This document shows, piece after piece, positions 23,531 through 35,850 of a DNA stretch of 64,000 nt. Position 1 is the first letter of the stretch. The number at the start of each line of letters is the position of its first letter. Under the pieces are notes generated by a model. It searched no databases. It was not told the DNA's origin and saw only the letters and a list, made by a program, of their open reading frames with translations. This stretch comes from Solanum dulcamara (lineage: Eukaryota; Streptophyta; Magnoliopsida; Solanales; Solanaceae): assembly GCF_947179165.1 (NCBI RefSeq), contig NC_077238.1:77467757-77531756 (forward strand), read 5' to 3'. The translations under genes and the position numbers were made by a program.

Positions 23531-25884
23531 ATGGGTCTTGGAGGAACTTTGGAGTATATTTGTGATATGGTGAAGATTAGTCATAAATCCAACAAGAAGA
23601 AGAGGCAGTTTCATACAGTGGAGCTCAAAGTCAGAATGGATTGTGATGGCTGTGAGCTTAAAGTCAAGAAAACTTTGTCTTCATTAAGTGGTAATTAAGA
23701 AATTAATTAAACACTATATGTTATAATAATTGATTTTAAGATTATTTTTTCCCATATATTAGGCAGAGTCAACTATTTTAATAAGGTTATTTAACAAGTT
23801 ATATGTATATTATAATTATTTATTTATATACGTAATATAATCTTTTTAAAAAGAAGATTCAGTTGAACTCTACCCTGCCATGAGGCGTTTATTTTCTTTA
23901 CAATTTTGATATGAATCTCGTTCAAACCGCTATATTATGAATTTAAGCTATATATATGCAGGGTGTAAAAACATTTGCATAATATGATCGCTATTTATAA
24001 GGTAATTATATGTGATCTACATGATTAATATTACCCCTTCAGTCACACTTTATGTGACTCAATTAATTATTATTTAGATAATAACTGAGTTCTTTTTTTA
24101 ATATGATTTTTTATGATACCTTTTAAATATTCTTAATTGTGAATTATTGTAATTCATAACTTGTACACAGTGGCGGAACCAGGATTTTCATCGAGGGGGT
24201 TCAAAAAAATAAGTAAACACGCTAATAGTATCCACAAATAAGCAGATCGGATCGGGTCATATATGAACGGGTCGGATCAAATATAAGCAACTAGATAAAA
24301 TTCAACTTTAGCTCAACACTAACAATAAAATAGAGAAAGTACGCGTTTGACATAATATTAAAATCAATATGAGAAAATGTATTTTTAAAATTTTAATTAT
24401 GGGTTCTGTCGCCGTCATTGTTGTATAAATACATTATTCAATTTTTGAAACTAAATAAGGAACACAAAAGATTATACTATCCAAAAAAATATATTAAAAT
24501 AAGAGAAATAATTAAATAAAAGTTTAATAATGAGGATTTTCTTAATTCTTGATTTGTACGTTAAAGGCATATTTTTTCTTAAGTTGTGGTCACTAATCTG
24601 TAGTAGAAGGATAAGAGAATATTTCCAAAATCCAATCCTATTTATTTAATCTTACTTATAATCATATTATTCCTTAATCAAATAAAAATTAAATGTTTGA
24701 CTTAAAATGAGTATGAGAGAATTTTTTTTTAAATTTTAAATATGAAAACTCAAAAAAAGTTATAACTTTTACTTAATTTTATAAAAATAGAAAAAAATTT
24801 ATTGTAAAGTGTAATTCATTTTATGTTGTGCTCTAAAATATTAATGTAAAATAATTAAACACATATAATATAGTTTAATATTACAATATTGGGGTTGGAC
24901 GTTTCATTTATTAAGCAAATAAAAATTAAAATTGGCTGAAACTAAAATATGAAAAAAAAAATGTTCCTACCCGGGCTCGAACCCGCAGACTTAGCTCCAG
25001 AATTTGCAATTTCGTGAACCCCTTTACCGCTGGACCAAGTCTTTGGCTTGTGTTCAGGGGGTTCATTATTAAATATATACTCATAAATCAACAAATTGAT
25101 TCTATACATACGGTGTAATTTTTCGACGAAGGGGTTTCGGATGAACCCCCTAGGCTGCATGTAGGTCCGCCCCTGCTTGTACATACGTAAATTTATTTAA
25201 CAACATTTGAAGATTCTATATGTCTAATTCACCTTGAGAATTAGATAGTATTTGACCCTCATAGTACTCACGAATAGTATAGTATCATATAAGCAAAAAG
25301 AATACTCCCTCCATCTCGATTATGTGATTTGATAGACTGCACGTAGTTTAAAAATATGAAATAACTTTGTAATATTTTAAAATTATAATTAAAAAAATGT
25401 ACATTCTTTGTTGACTTTTTGCTAAATAAATTGAATTCAATATGAGTAAAATCTTAATAGTGTCATTAAATAAGAAAACGTTTCATTTTTTTTGAAATAA
25501 ACTAAAAAAGAAAATATGTCAGATAAATTGATTGAGAAAAAATAATTTGTAACATGGTAAAAATGTTAATCTAACTATCAATTTTTTTTTTCATTTGTAG
25601 GAGTAAAATCAGTGGAGATAAATAGGAAAGAACAAAAGGTGACAGTAAGAGGATATGTGGAAGCAAACAAAGTGTTAAAGAAGGCAAAATCAACAGGGAA
25701 GAAGGCTGAGATTTGGCCTTATGAGCCATACAATTTAGTGGCTCAGCCCTATGCTGTTGCTGCTTATGACAAGAAGGCTCCTCCTGGTTATGTTAGAAGA
25801 GTGGATCAAATTTCAAGATTTGAGGACCTTACATATGTTACCATGTTTAGTGATGACAACCCTAATGCTTGCTCCATCATGTAA
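23531..25884 (+). CDS. Heavy-metal-associated isoprenylated plant protein (HIPP), two exons
   Basis: Exons 23531-23690 and 25601-25884 join in phase 1 (a glycine codon is split) to give 147 residues. The order is: a short basic leader beginning MGLGGTLEYICDM; an HMA-type metal-binding domain from about residue 27, with the metal-binding CxxC as MDCDGC (cysteines near 40 and 43); the typical 'VKSVEINRKEQKVTV' and 'VEANKVLKKAKSTGKKAEIW' blocks; a variable linker; and a C-terminal CaaX farnesylation box CSIM. These features define the plant HIPP family and resemble the Arabidopsis HIPP20-27 group, whose members bind heavy metals and are anchored to membranes through the prenyl group. The 1910-bp intron interrupts the HMA domain and holds a hAT element (24168-25175) and a MITE-like piece beginning 'ctccctccatctcg' at 25315. 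The gene looks intact. Confidence 0.92.
24168..25175. mobile_element. hAT-type non-autonomous element in the HIPP intron
   Basis: A perfect 8-bp target duplication, cttgtaca, lies at 24160-24167 and 25176-25183. The terminal inverted repeats are cagtggcggaacca at the left and caggggcggaccta (reverse complement of the right end). An 8-bp duplication with CAG..CTG ends identifies the hAT superfamily. The 1008-bp interior has no transposase frame. A tRNA-like segment lies in its right third. Confidence 0.88.
24967..25045 (-). other. tRNA-like segment with pol III boxes inside the hAT element
   Basis: On the minus strand 'tggtccagcgg' (25027-25037) resembles a pol III A box and 'ggttcgagccc' (24973-24983) a B box, followed within about 15 bases by a run of T. 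The flanks do not pair as an acceptor stem and the T stem is short by one pair, so it is not a working tRNA gene. It may be a captured tRNA or SINE head. Confidence 0.45.
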
Positions 25885-26646
25885 ATTAATTAAATAACGG
25901 CGATATCTATGTCAGTTTGCACGCAATTATAAAATTTTATAAGGGATTTTTATTAGTACGCATGGTGTTTCTGTTAATTTGTACTGTAAAATTCCATAGC
26001 GCTGTTATTGATATATGATGTTCATGTCAATTTGCATTGTCAGTGTCAATTTGTACATAGTACTCAAGCACTATAAAGTTATGTAACGATATTATTAGTA
26101 TATGGTGTCCGTGTTTATTTATACGCAATACTTTCAAATGCTTTTGAGATATTTTTAATTATTAACTATTATGAGTTATAGACTATAGTTATATAGTATC
26201 TTTTATGTAGTTTTTAAATGTATAAATTTTATTTTTAAAAAAATATTGAAGATTTTATATCGAATTCAAAATTAAATATAATGACACTGTTTTTTTTAAA
26301 GTATCATTTTATTATAAATAGCTGAGTTTAATAAAATAAAGAATATTTTTTTAATTTTGTGGTCTTAAATTAAAGTTATGTCAAATGTATCAAAATATTC
26401 CTTAATCATATAACCTTAAATATGTCATGTGAAAAATTAAAATTAAAGTATTGTAAAAAAATCATTTTTAAAAATAAACTTAAAAGAAAAATAGATCATA
26501 TATTTTGAAATGGAAAAAATAATTAGTTTAAACTGCATATATTAATTAAAATGAAATAGATGGAGTAAGAAAAAATCCTAAAAGAGAAACGATGCATGTG
26601 CCTTAGTCCAATTGAGTGAAACGTAGGGATACCTTGTAGTAATTAA
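25885..26646. other. 3' flank of the HIPP gene, AT-rich
   Basis: No gene. It ends where the tandemly duplicated unit begins. A phrase 'aaatagatggagta' near 26555 looks like the end of a small MITE of the 'ctccctccatct' type. Confidence 0.4.
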
Positions 26647-27781
26647 TGAATTACCATTGTTTGTCCCAATAATTTTCCTAGTGCATTTACTCATGAAATG
26701 ACATTTGATAGATGATGTATAAAGGACCAATAATTTTACCCTATGGTCTATGGATTCTCTCAATTAATGGAGAATTTTTTTTTTCCTCTCAATTAATAAC
26801 CATAATTGATTGTAACATATCAATTATATGCCAATCTCTCTATGATTGAACTCTTTTCTTCCTGTTGACAATCAAGCTATAATTTTTTACTGTCCCTACC
26901 TAGCTGAAAAGAAACAAATGGTACCACAACGGTTCATCCTTGTACATTATTTGGGTTGGAATTATTTATCTCTTTATAGTGTCTTGGTCAATTATATTCT
27001 ATACTTCTTGAGCAAACTTTTGAAATTGATCTGTAATTAGGCTCAAAGTTTATTGCTTATCATGATATCAGGGTTGGTCAATTCATGGTTTATTCGATGT
27101 TTGGATACAACGGTAGAGCTAGTATATGGGTTTTAGACTATAATTATTTTTTCATGTAGGATATTGAATATATTATTTGTACATACTAAATAAATTTTTT
27201 ATCGAGTTTGAGCAAAATCTATTGTTGGGCTCAATCTTATATTGTTCACACTTCAGATGTCTAGCCCTTAACGTGCACCAACATATCTCCGGAGGAGGGG
27301 GGGAGGGAGGGTAATGGAATCCCACATTTGTTGGGGCTTGAATCATTTGTTTTTTATGTGATTCTAGAAAATCATGATCACTTTTTGAACTAATTAACTT
27401 TTGAAATTGAGTTAAATCCGTCCATTTGTTGTTATGATTTTAGAGTCAACTCATTCAATGGTTTATCTGATATTGAGATTCCATCTTTTATTGTCTATGC
27501 TCTAAATGTTCAGTTCTAAGCTCGAGGGAGAAGGTGATGAGTCCCAAAAATGTTGAATCATTTATCTCTTTACATGGTCTTGAGAAAATTAAGCCTTTCT
27601 TATCAATCATTAGTGACACAAAGCCCATTCCCTAAGTTGCATAAGTTGACGCCGTTGATGCATTTATTTGGATCACTAGCCCAAGTGATCACATGAAGAA
27701 TATTCTAACTTGGTAAAAATGGCATCTAATTTAGTCATAAGTTAAAGTTTTAATTTATATTGATATTGTTAAAAAAAAAAA

Positions 27782-28240
27782 AGGGGTAGTTTACTTAAAT
27801 TTCATAGTGAAAAAATTCAATTATAATTTATTCTGATTTTTTTGGTAATTATCCAAATTCCCTCTTTTTTTCAGATTTCTGATACATACGAATGACGCTG
27901 ATACATCGCGATTTGATACATAAGTCATTTTCATGATATATCGCTAGTTCATACAAAATAAATATTGTAATATCAATAAAACTTATGAATCAGCTTATAA
28001 CACCTAATATATCATGAACACAACAAAAATAGCAGTAAAACTTATGTTTTGCTGATACATTTTGTGTTTGGTTTGTATCAATTAGCGATGTATCATGAAA
28101 AGGACCTATGTATCAAATCGCGATGTATCAACATCATTCCTATGTATCAGAAGAAGGATTTTTGAATTTTTTACAAATGGTAGAGAATAATTGAAAATAT
28201 AGAAATATGAGGTGTGTAATTTAATAATTTTTCCAAAAAA
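27782..28240. repeat. Foldback repeat upstream of the MADS gene
   Basis: Inverted arms at about 27880-27956 and 28073-28150, each built around 'gatacatcgcgatttgatac' and 'catgata.atcgcta', with a spacer of about 115 bp. It would fold into a hairpin. The left arm and its outer flank also occur at 8928-9102. A long-TIR MITE is likely; no target duplication was identified. Confidence 0.65.
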
Positions 28241-28903
28241 AAATAGTACACGGCTTAATGTATATAACTTAAATATGTACAGATCGACCAACATATATAT
28301 ATATATATTGTCCTAACCCCTACTGTGCATATGTATTATTAATTTTGATATACATTTAATTTGTACCAAAATCTTTATTATTTATATGACACATTAAATT
28401 CAAAGTTACCCTTAAACATATTAAAGTTCAAGTAAATTTTATTGGATCATTATTCAAGTATATATTCCCTCAACCCCAACTTCCCCTTTCTTTTAGGACA
28501 AAATCAACTATCCCCACCACTAATTAACTTTCTCAAATTTCTCAATCTTTCTCCTTCTCCTCTTCCTCTTTTAAAACCATGGGAATAAATACTTTCATTA
28601 CCCTAAAAAACACAAATGTAAAATCTCATCAAAATTCATTTTCTCCATCCCTAATATCTTCCTTGAATTTTTTTTAATTATTCCATTGATCGTATACATA
28701 TACGTTAAAGAGTGGATTCCCCGACGTTAAATTCTTAATGGGATGAAATCAATCATTTCTACCAACAACATGAACGCAAAATACGTTCAAATTATGTTGC
28801 TAGATCATATCAATCCAAAAAATGAAACTTTCATTTTTTAATTGATTATATATTACATTCATATATACATATTTTTATATCTTTATAAATTACAGAAAGA
28901 AAT

Positions 28904-31900
28904 ATGGGAAGAAGTAAGTTGCCATTGTTAAAGATAGAGAGTTTGACAAATAGACAAGTCACATTTAGCAAGAGAAGAAATGGAATTCTCAAAAAAGTTT
29001 ATGAATTATCTGTTTTATGTGACGTAGATGTTGCTATAATTATGTTCTCTCCTTCTGGTCGTCTCACACATTATTCACGTAAAAGAAGGTAATAAAATTC
29101 TTTTATATAATTCCCATGCATAAATATAATTTTCAATTTTTATAATAAATGAAATACCAAAGAACATGTTGTGAATTTTTTTCCAATGCATAATAGGTCA
29201 GTTTGAATTTATAATTTTGATTAACCTTACAAAAACAAAAATTAAAGTCAAATTTGATTATAAACTTGCCTCTAGAGGGACTAATAAGATTAAATTTTAT
29301 TAATGCAGAATTGAAGATATTCTTTCTGAGCTTATCAGTCTCCCAGACAGTGAAAGAGGATTGTAATTATTTTTTTCCTCTTCTTGGTTTTATTATATTT
29401 TTTCCCCCCTTTTGTTTCTTTTTCTAGTTAAGTTCTTCTTTTTTCTTTTCCATCTTTTATATATTCTTATTACTAACTAGACTATCTAACACACAACTTT
29501 TTTTTCCCTTCAAATGCAGCTACATCAATAATAAAGAGGTGAGCTTTACTTGACTCGTTATTTTTCCAAAATTATTCATAAATTCTGATTTTTAGTCGTT
29601 GTGATCTGTGGCGGAGCCACCTTATGGTCAGGAGTTCATCTGAAAGTCATTCAGTGAAAAATTATACTATTTATATATGGTTAAAATAATTTTTTATGTA
29701 TATATAGTAGATGTTGAACCCCCTTCGACTAGTTTATGTGTCTACTTCTTCAAATTTTGAACCCTCTTAATCAAAATCCTGACTCTGCCACTACTTGTGA
29801 TATATAATTCAACATATTTAACTTTAAGTCAATTAAAATGTATGTTTTTGGTTTGTCTCTATGAAAAATATGTTAATTTGGACCAATTTTAGAAGTATAT
29901 TGCACTCAAACACGGAGTACAACACAAACTCTGTATAATTCAAAAGTGGGATTTGGAAAAAATAATATATACACTGATCTTATTCTTATTTTTAGAAGAT
30001 AAAATATCGTTTCTTAAAAACACTCTACTCAAGCACATGAAAAATAGGCAGTAACAGCACACAATACAGAGTAATAGTACAAATTTTAACATAATAAATG
30101 AATAATTAATTAATGGAACGGTTAATAATTCTAGAAATTTGTGAATATTCAAAAATTGATTTAAAAAAATGGACATTTTAAGTAATTGAGGGATAAATAT
30201 GTTTATAAATTAAATATCACAAGAACTAAAATTAAAATTTATTAATAATTGAGAGACCATGATTAGAGTAATATGAACTAATTAACATAATTCATTTTCA
30301 TTAACGCACTCTCCCTGCAGTCTGTACTTTGGAACTTAAGGAAGATTGAAATTGAAGATAAATTCTGCGATATTGAAAGGTTCGTTTTCTTTAATTAATT
30401 GAATTTTATTTTTTGGATAATTTTTTTCATGTATTATTTATCATAATTTTCTCTTTTTTAAAAAATTAATTAGGATAAATCCTGCATACATCAACGCAAA
30501 TGACACGACAAAGGTGCTTAATTAATTCATTTTCTCTGTTTTGTTTTGTTTTAAATTTTCATTTCATTTTTATATTATCAACTTTAAGATTAATTGTTTC
30601 CTCTTAATTTTTGTTTTTAGAAAATTCAAGATGAAATCAATGGCTTACATTGTAAACTCGATGAGGCTGAGGGATTATTAAGGTAATTAATTAGGATAAA
30701 TCCTGCAATATAAGAATATTTTACTCGTCGGTGTCCATTCGGTAAAGGGCGCTGAATTCAATAACTTTGGTTCAAATCTTATATTTGTCTTAAGAATTCC
30801 GTTGAATATGTACAAACAATAAACTTAAAACCTAGTAACTTAAAAGAATTAAAATTTTGAACTCATAAACTTTAAATTCAGATTCCGCCTCTGCTGGGTA
30901 TGTGGACTTTATTGCTCTCTACAAACTTTTGACCTAATAATTTAATGTTATTTCAATTCGAGTTTGCTCTGCTAGCTCTCTGTATGTTTAATTGAAATCT
31001 TATAATGAAACTGTATTCTCCGATCTAATTATTATATTTGTTTTTATATTTCTAATGTATCTATATTAAGTTAGTCTAATTGGTTCTTTGCACCTAATTC
31101 GTTTTATCCCCTTCATTTGATATGATATTTTGTATCTTTTTCTTTTGCTTAATGCTTTGAATATTTATTCTCTTCTCACATTTTGACTTTATTTAAAGAA
31201 TATTTGAACCAGATACACAAAGAATTACACCACTTCATGAGCTTGATTTGTGTGAAAAACGTCTTCAAGTTGCATTGAACCAAGTTAGACAAAGAATGGT
31301 ATGATGTATACCATACCTCTTCTAATTTTTTGCCCACATATTATTTGTTTTTCATTTTTTTAAATGTTTAATTTTGTTTAGGAACAACTTTCCAGCAATC
31401 ATACATCCAGTTATGAAGATAATATGGAGGTAATGGATTTTTAAAAAAATCAAATAGAGAAAAATGAGTTTCTTTTTTAATAACATATAAGCTGTTGAAT
31501 CTCCTTATTGACATAAGAAAAAACTCTGGTATTTTGACTAGACGTATCAAATTATTTCTTCCCCGGACCCTGCGCATAGCGGGAGCTTTAGTGCACCGGG
31601 CTACCCTTTTATAAGGATTTCAAATCAGCTTACTAAATTTCTGATTCTGTTACTGACTCTTTATATATACCGATTCTACAAATTAATTATTGTTTTTTGT
31701 TTTGGTGGTTTATCATAGCAAATAAATGCACTCCTTCAACACATAGACAACACACAAGTTCATGAGAAACCCCCTTATGACTTATGGCTAGAGCTTGAAG
31801 ATTATAATTGTCAATATAATCATGACAATAACAATATTAATAGTCCTCTCTATGCTGCCTCAGAAACATCTTCAATTTCTCAAAGGTATGGACCTTAATA

Positions 31901-34056
31901 TCTCCTATCATTTTTAAAGGATAAAATAAGTTTTTTATTAATTTTAGGGTTAATTAATATTTATTTTTATAATATGATTCAATTTTGAATATACCCCTTT
32001 TATTTTAAAATAAAATATTTATACTATACTCCTTTATATCCTACACTTACAATCCTCTTAAGTGATGTAAGTGTTTGATTTCAAAATATATAAGATATAT
32101 CATAGGAGTGTTTATTGTAATTTATTCTTTATTATATCACTACTAAAAAAACTGAAATTAGTTATGAATTTTATAGTTAGTCCGTTGCTATTTTTCTCAT
32201 AGCTAACAAAAATATATTGCTAATTTATTGCTAAGTAGGATTAGCGATAAAATTTATTGTTTAGCTACAAAAATTGTTCGTCCTTAAATTCAGTTTTTTT
32301 TAGTAGTGTATATGTTGAATAATTAATTAGTTGATGACTTGTATGCAGTTCTATGAACCTTCCATCCCCAACTACTTATGATACAATGTCCCAAACAAGT
32401 ATAAGTGGTGAGACTTATCATAAAGAAGGGACATTTAATTCTCAAAATAATGAGAACTTTAAGCAATCACAACATTCAACAAGGAACTTCCCAACTCTCA
32501 CTTTACAAACTTCATTCAAATTTGCCAAGGTGAGCTCTTTCAACAATATATTTCACTTCTTTTATTTATTTATTTTCAGTAAAACTATACTGTATAGTTG
32601 TCCATCAAAATAATAATCAGTAAATGTATATATATTTTTCATATTATTATAAAATATACATCTTTGATATAAAATAGTAAATATTTTAGCTAGCAAAATA
32701 TAGTTATTTTGATTGACCGACCAAATATGTAATTTGCCCATTTTTTTTCAAGTGCTTCATTCCTTTATTAAAATGTTTCACATTTTTTCTTTTTAATTTA
32801 CTACAAAAAGAACTCTCTCGAAAGTCTATTTCCTTGCCATTTTAGTGGAACTAATCTTTAATAAAATCACTTAAACTGTCAAGATTCTTTTATTTTTTAT
32901 TTTTAGCAAGAAGGCTCTCTTAAAATTACATTTAACGTCCTTTTATGATTTTCCCCAATGACAAGTTGTTGTTTGTTATGGCAGCCTGAAATGTCCCAAA
33001 CAAGTTTAGAAGGAAGTTTTAGTTGCCTAATTGATGAAAATTTGAAGCAATCACAATGTTCAAATAGGGTCTTCCCAGCTATCACTCCATTACAAACTTC
33101 ATTCTCATTTGCCAAGGTAACTTTTATAAAAAGAAAATTACAACTTTAGTGTTCATTGATAATTTATTTTTTCGTGTTTCAAAATATGGATAGTTAATTA
33201 TAACGATTATGATAAATTGAATCTGATTTTACTATTTATGTTACATAAATTGAAATGAAGGAGATAATAAATTTAAATATGTAGCTTTTAAGTTGCATCA
33301 TCAAATTTACATGGAGTGCGTAAAACAAAAATCTTATTTATTTCCCTTTCTCCTTTGTCCACGCATAATCAAAGTTAGTGAATTATGTCGAATGCGTAAC
33401 ATGTATTCTAGATCCACCCATGCACGCATTGACTAGTCATATGAATGAAAACTTTCCTATTAAGGTCAGATAGGTAGAGATAAAACTAAGATTTTTTACT
33501 AAGAAATTCAAAATATAATGAACTAAGCATACAAAAAAATAAAGGGATTTGACATCTATCTACTTTAGGGTGTCAAAATGAGCCCAAATATAGGTAATCC
33601 GTCTAACCCGCTCAAATTTTTATGGGTTGGACTGAAGATAATTTGTATTGGGTTCAATCTCAATTTATTCAAGCCTTAACCCATTTTAAATGAATCTTCA
33701 ATTAAGCCCAACTTAATCTTCAATTTCAATCCGTTTAAGGCTCTTTATTTGTATTGGTGTAATGTATTTTTCATATTAAAGGTATGAATTACTATCTATT
33801 TTATATCTTTTAGGATTAATCTAACCATTGAGAGAGATCAAATATGTATTCTATGATAGAGATAAGTAATATATTTTCTTGTTTGTTATTATGCTTGCAG
33901 GCTGAAATGGAAACTCCAACCTCAGCATTACGACCATTGGCACCATATCTACAGGCTGAAGCAACAACATCTTCTTGCAATAATCAAGAAGGGAATCATG
34001 AAACCTCTTGGTTTCAGCCCAAAGTGAAAAAGTCCAAGCATCATCATTCAATCTGA
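28904..34056 (+). CDS. MIKC*-type MADS-box transcription factor, AGL66/AGL104-like, copy 1 (intact)
   Basis: Twelve exons join without a break to 400 residues: 28904-29088, 29309-29362, 29520-29538, 30321-30379, 30474-30513, 30621-30682, 31199-31298, 31382-31429, 31719-31885, 32349-32529, 32985-33116, 33901-34056, all with GT..AG borders. The MADS domain (1-60) has [16 protein letters not shown] and MFSPSGRL. It is followed by [23 protein letters not shown] and [14 protein letters not shown]...SSNHTSSYE, which align with Arabidopsis AGL66/AGL104 and not with classical MIKC proteins. The many small K-region exons are also an MIKC* trait. In Arabidopsis these proteins pair with AGL30/AGL65 to control late pollen genes; the same role here is inference. 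Exons 10 and 11 are internal duplicates. A splice acceptor just before the ATG (28890-28897) suggests a leader intron. Confidence 0.9.
29606..29794. mobile_element. hAT-like MITE in MADS intron 3, copy 1
   Basis: Ends ctgtggcggagccac and (reverse complement) gtagtggcagagtcagg, flanked by ttgtgat (29599-29605 and 29795-29801; the eighth base differs). It is a 189-bp member of the same group as the element at 24168-25175. Confidence 0.75.
29895..30100 (-). mobile_element. Degraded TS SINE fragment in MADS intron 3
   Basis: Reverse-oriented remnants of the TS SINE ('aaaagtgggatttggaaaaa', 'atatatacactgatcttatt', 'aaaacactctactcaag'). The similarity is weak but the order of the blocks is right. 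It is repeated at +17361 in copy 2. Confidence 0.4.
30700..30900. mobile_element. Degraded hAT-like MITE in MADS intron 6
   Basis: Reads 'ggtaaagggcgctgaattc' through 'aaattcagattccgcctctg', the usual wording of a worn Solanaceae hAT-MITE end. The termini are not clear. It is repeated at +26677 in copy 2. Confidence 0.4.
31559..31611 (+). mobile_element. SINE tail fragment in MADS intron 8
   Basis: 'ccccggaccctgcgcatagc' followed by 'gggagctttagtgcaccggg' and a short T tract is the 3' part of a SINE common in Solanaceae. It is repeated at 58236-58288. Confidence 0.5.
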
Positions 34057-34093
34057 CTAAATATTTAATATGTAAATGTAATATGGTGTTACG

Positions 34094-34218
34094 ATAACAA
34101 CATACGTACCCTGGGTAAACTCACAAAGTGGGACTTGAGAGGATAGCGTGTACAAAAACCTTACTCCTATCTTTGAGGTAGAGAGGTTGTTTCCGATAGA
34201 CTCTCGACTCAAGAATAC
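34094..34218 (-). mobile_element. TS SINE 3' part just downstream of the MADS stop
   Basis: Reverse orientation, beginning 'ataacaacatacgtaccctg', passing 'gtgggacttgagaggata' and 'ggtagagaggttgtttccga', ending near a poly-A stretch. It lies 38 bp after the stop codon, so it may supply part of the 3' UTR. It is repeated at 60771-60895. Confidence 0.65.
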
Positions 34219-35850
34219 CAAAAAAATACATATATATGTGTAGTTGGAAATTTCAAAATATATGAATGTTTTAATACTAAGTTAATATTTCGTTTTTACA
34301 AGAGATTGGTAAATGCATGCTTGTTGTAATAGTGTATTAATACTTGGTTAATGTAACTAGCTAGTATAAGCTGCAACGTATAAAGATATGTTTGGCTCTA
34401 ATATCATGTGTAAAAAATAAATATTAGATTCTAACTCAAAGAAACAAACATATTTTAATAGAGAAATTTAATCAATTAAAATGAGATTAAAATAATGTAT
34501 TAAATATAAACCAGAAAATTAGATTGAATTGCTAGAAAAATACTATGATATTGATTATGAACGTAATGAAAACAATAAGAAATTATGTACTAATAAAAAA
34601 TTATATCGTGTCAAGTTACTATTTAAAAATGATTTCAGTTAAACATGAATAAAAATTTCAAAAAAAACTTTGGAGAAGAAGAGAGAATATTTCAGGGTAG
34701 GTAATTCACCAAGAAGGTTGATTTATATAGGCCAAGAATGTTGAAAGTTACAATAATAATTTATTGTTATTACAAATTAATTCAGCTGTTACAAAAAGAA
34801 ATACTTGGTAATTTAGATGTTGCAAGAGTTTAAATTCTAGCAATGTACGTGGACATGTTTAAATATGGACACTTTTTACGTTATAGGCTCAAAAATATTA
34901 TAAGTAGATTTTTACAAAATCATGTTTGAATTAGCCCTCATGTATATCTTGCATAAGGGGGACAAATCGACTCATTTTTCTTTGCATTCGATTTTTTCAC
35001 GTGCGAGGTCCACCCTCTTTTACCTAGCTCTTAATAAATTTAAATGGTAAAACGGTCATTTAGTAGATAAATTTAAAATATTTTATACGACAAATGTGTT
35101 TACTTATTCAATTTTATACAATTTTAATTATTTAGTTGTCCATATTTAAACTTGAAAAACATAGATATTAGCTGAAGTCAAGTTAAAAGAAACGTTTATG
35201 TATTATGCTTAAATTCTAAGCATAAATAATAAACATGTCATTTAACTTGGCTTTACCTGACATTTATGCCTCCAACTTTGAATATGCATAAATAGAAACT
35301 TAAACATGTATAAAATTAAACAAGTAGATAGACATGTCCAACGTGACATAATACACATAGGACAATACATAAGATGCAAATTGACCACCTAGAATATCAC
35401 ATAAGATACATACGTCTATTTGTTCAACTTTATATAAATTTAATTGAAGGGATATATACAGGCTTAAATCAAGTTAAATGTCATGTTTATTTATTCTACC
35501 TAAATTTTATGCAAACTCCACCCAGTACTTTTATGCTCCTTACACATACCTTGACTCTCATGAGTGCTTGAGAAAGACGACTCACGTCTTTATAAGAGAA
35601 TATTTATTCATCTAAGTGAGGCTTCTTGATATTAATTTGAAATAATCGAACCCCAAACAATTATTATATATAAAAAGAATATCAAGAGGAGGATTTTTTC
35701 CAAAATTCAATAGATCCATCTCCATCTCAAATCCAACCCACTTGAGAACCCGACCCGAATTTTCGAAACCAAAATGCGTTAACACCTAACATCCAGATCA
35801 ACTCAGCTCTCCGATCCAAACCTCCGTACTCCTCCTCCGCCGCCGTCTCC
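34219..35850. other. Spacer between the MADS and TRAPPC12-like genes
   Basis: AT-rich. Around 35095-35345 an inverted-repeat MITE-like segment can be seen ('ttcaattttatacaatttta' against 'aacatgtataaaattaaac', with 'aagcataaataataaac' in the centre), followed by a partial copy at 35400-35520. The last 200 bp upstream of 35851 become CT-rich, as in a plant 5' leader. Confidence 0.45.

Noticed and set aside
24967..25045. Functional tRNA gene
   Set aside because: A-box and B-box-like strings are present, but the acceptor stem does not pair and the T stem is incomplete.
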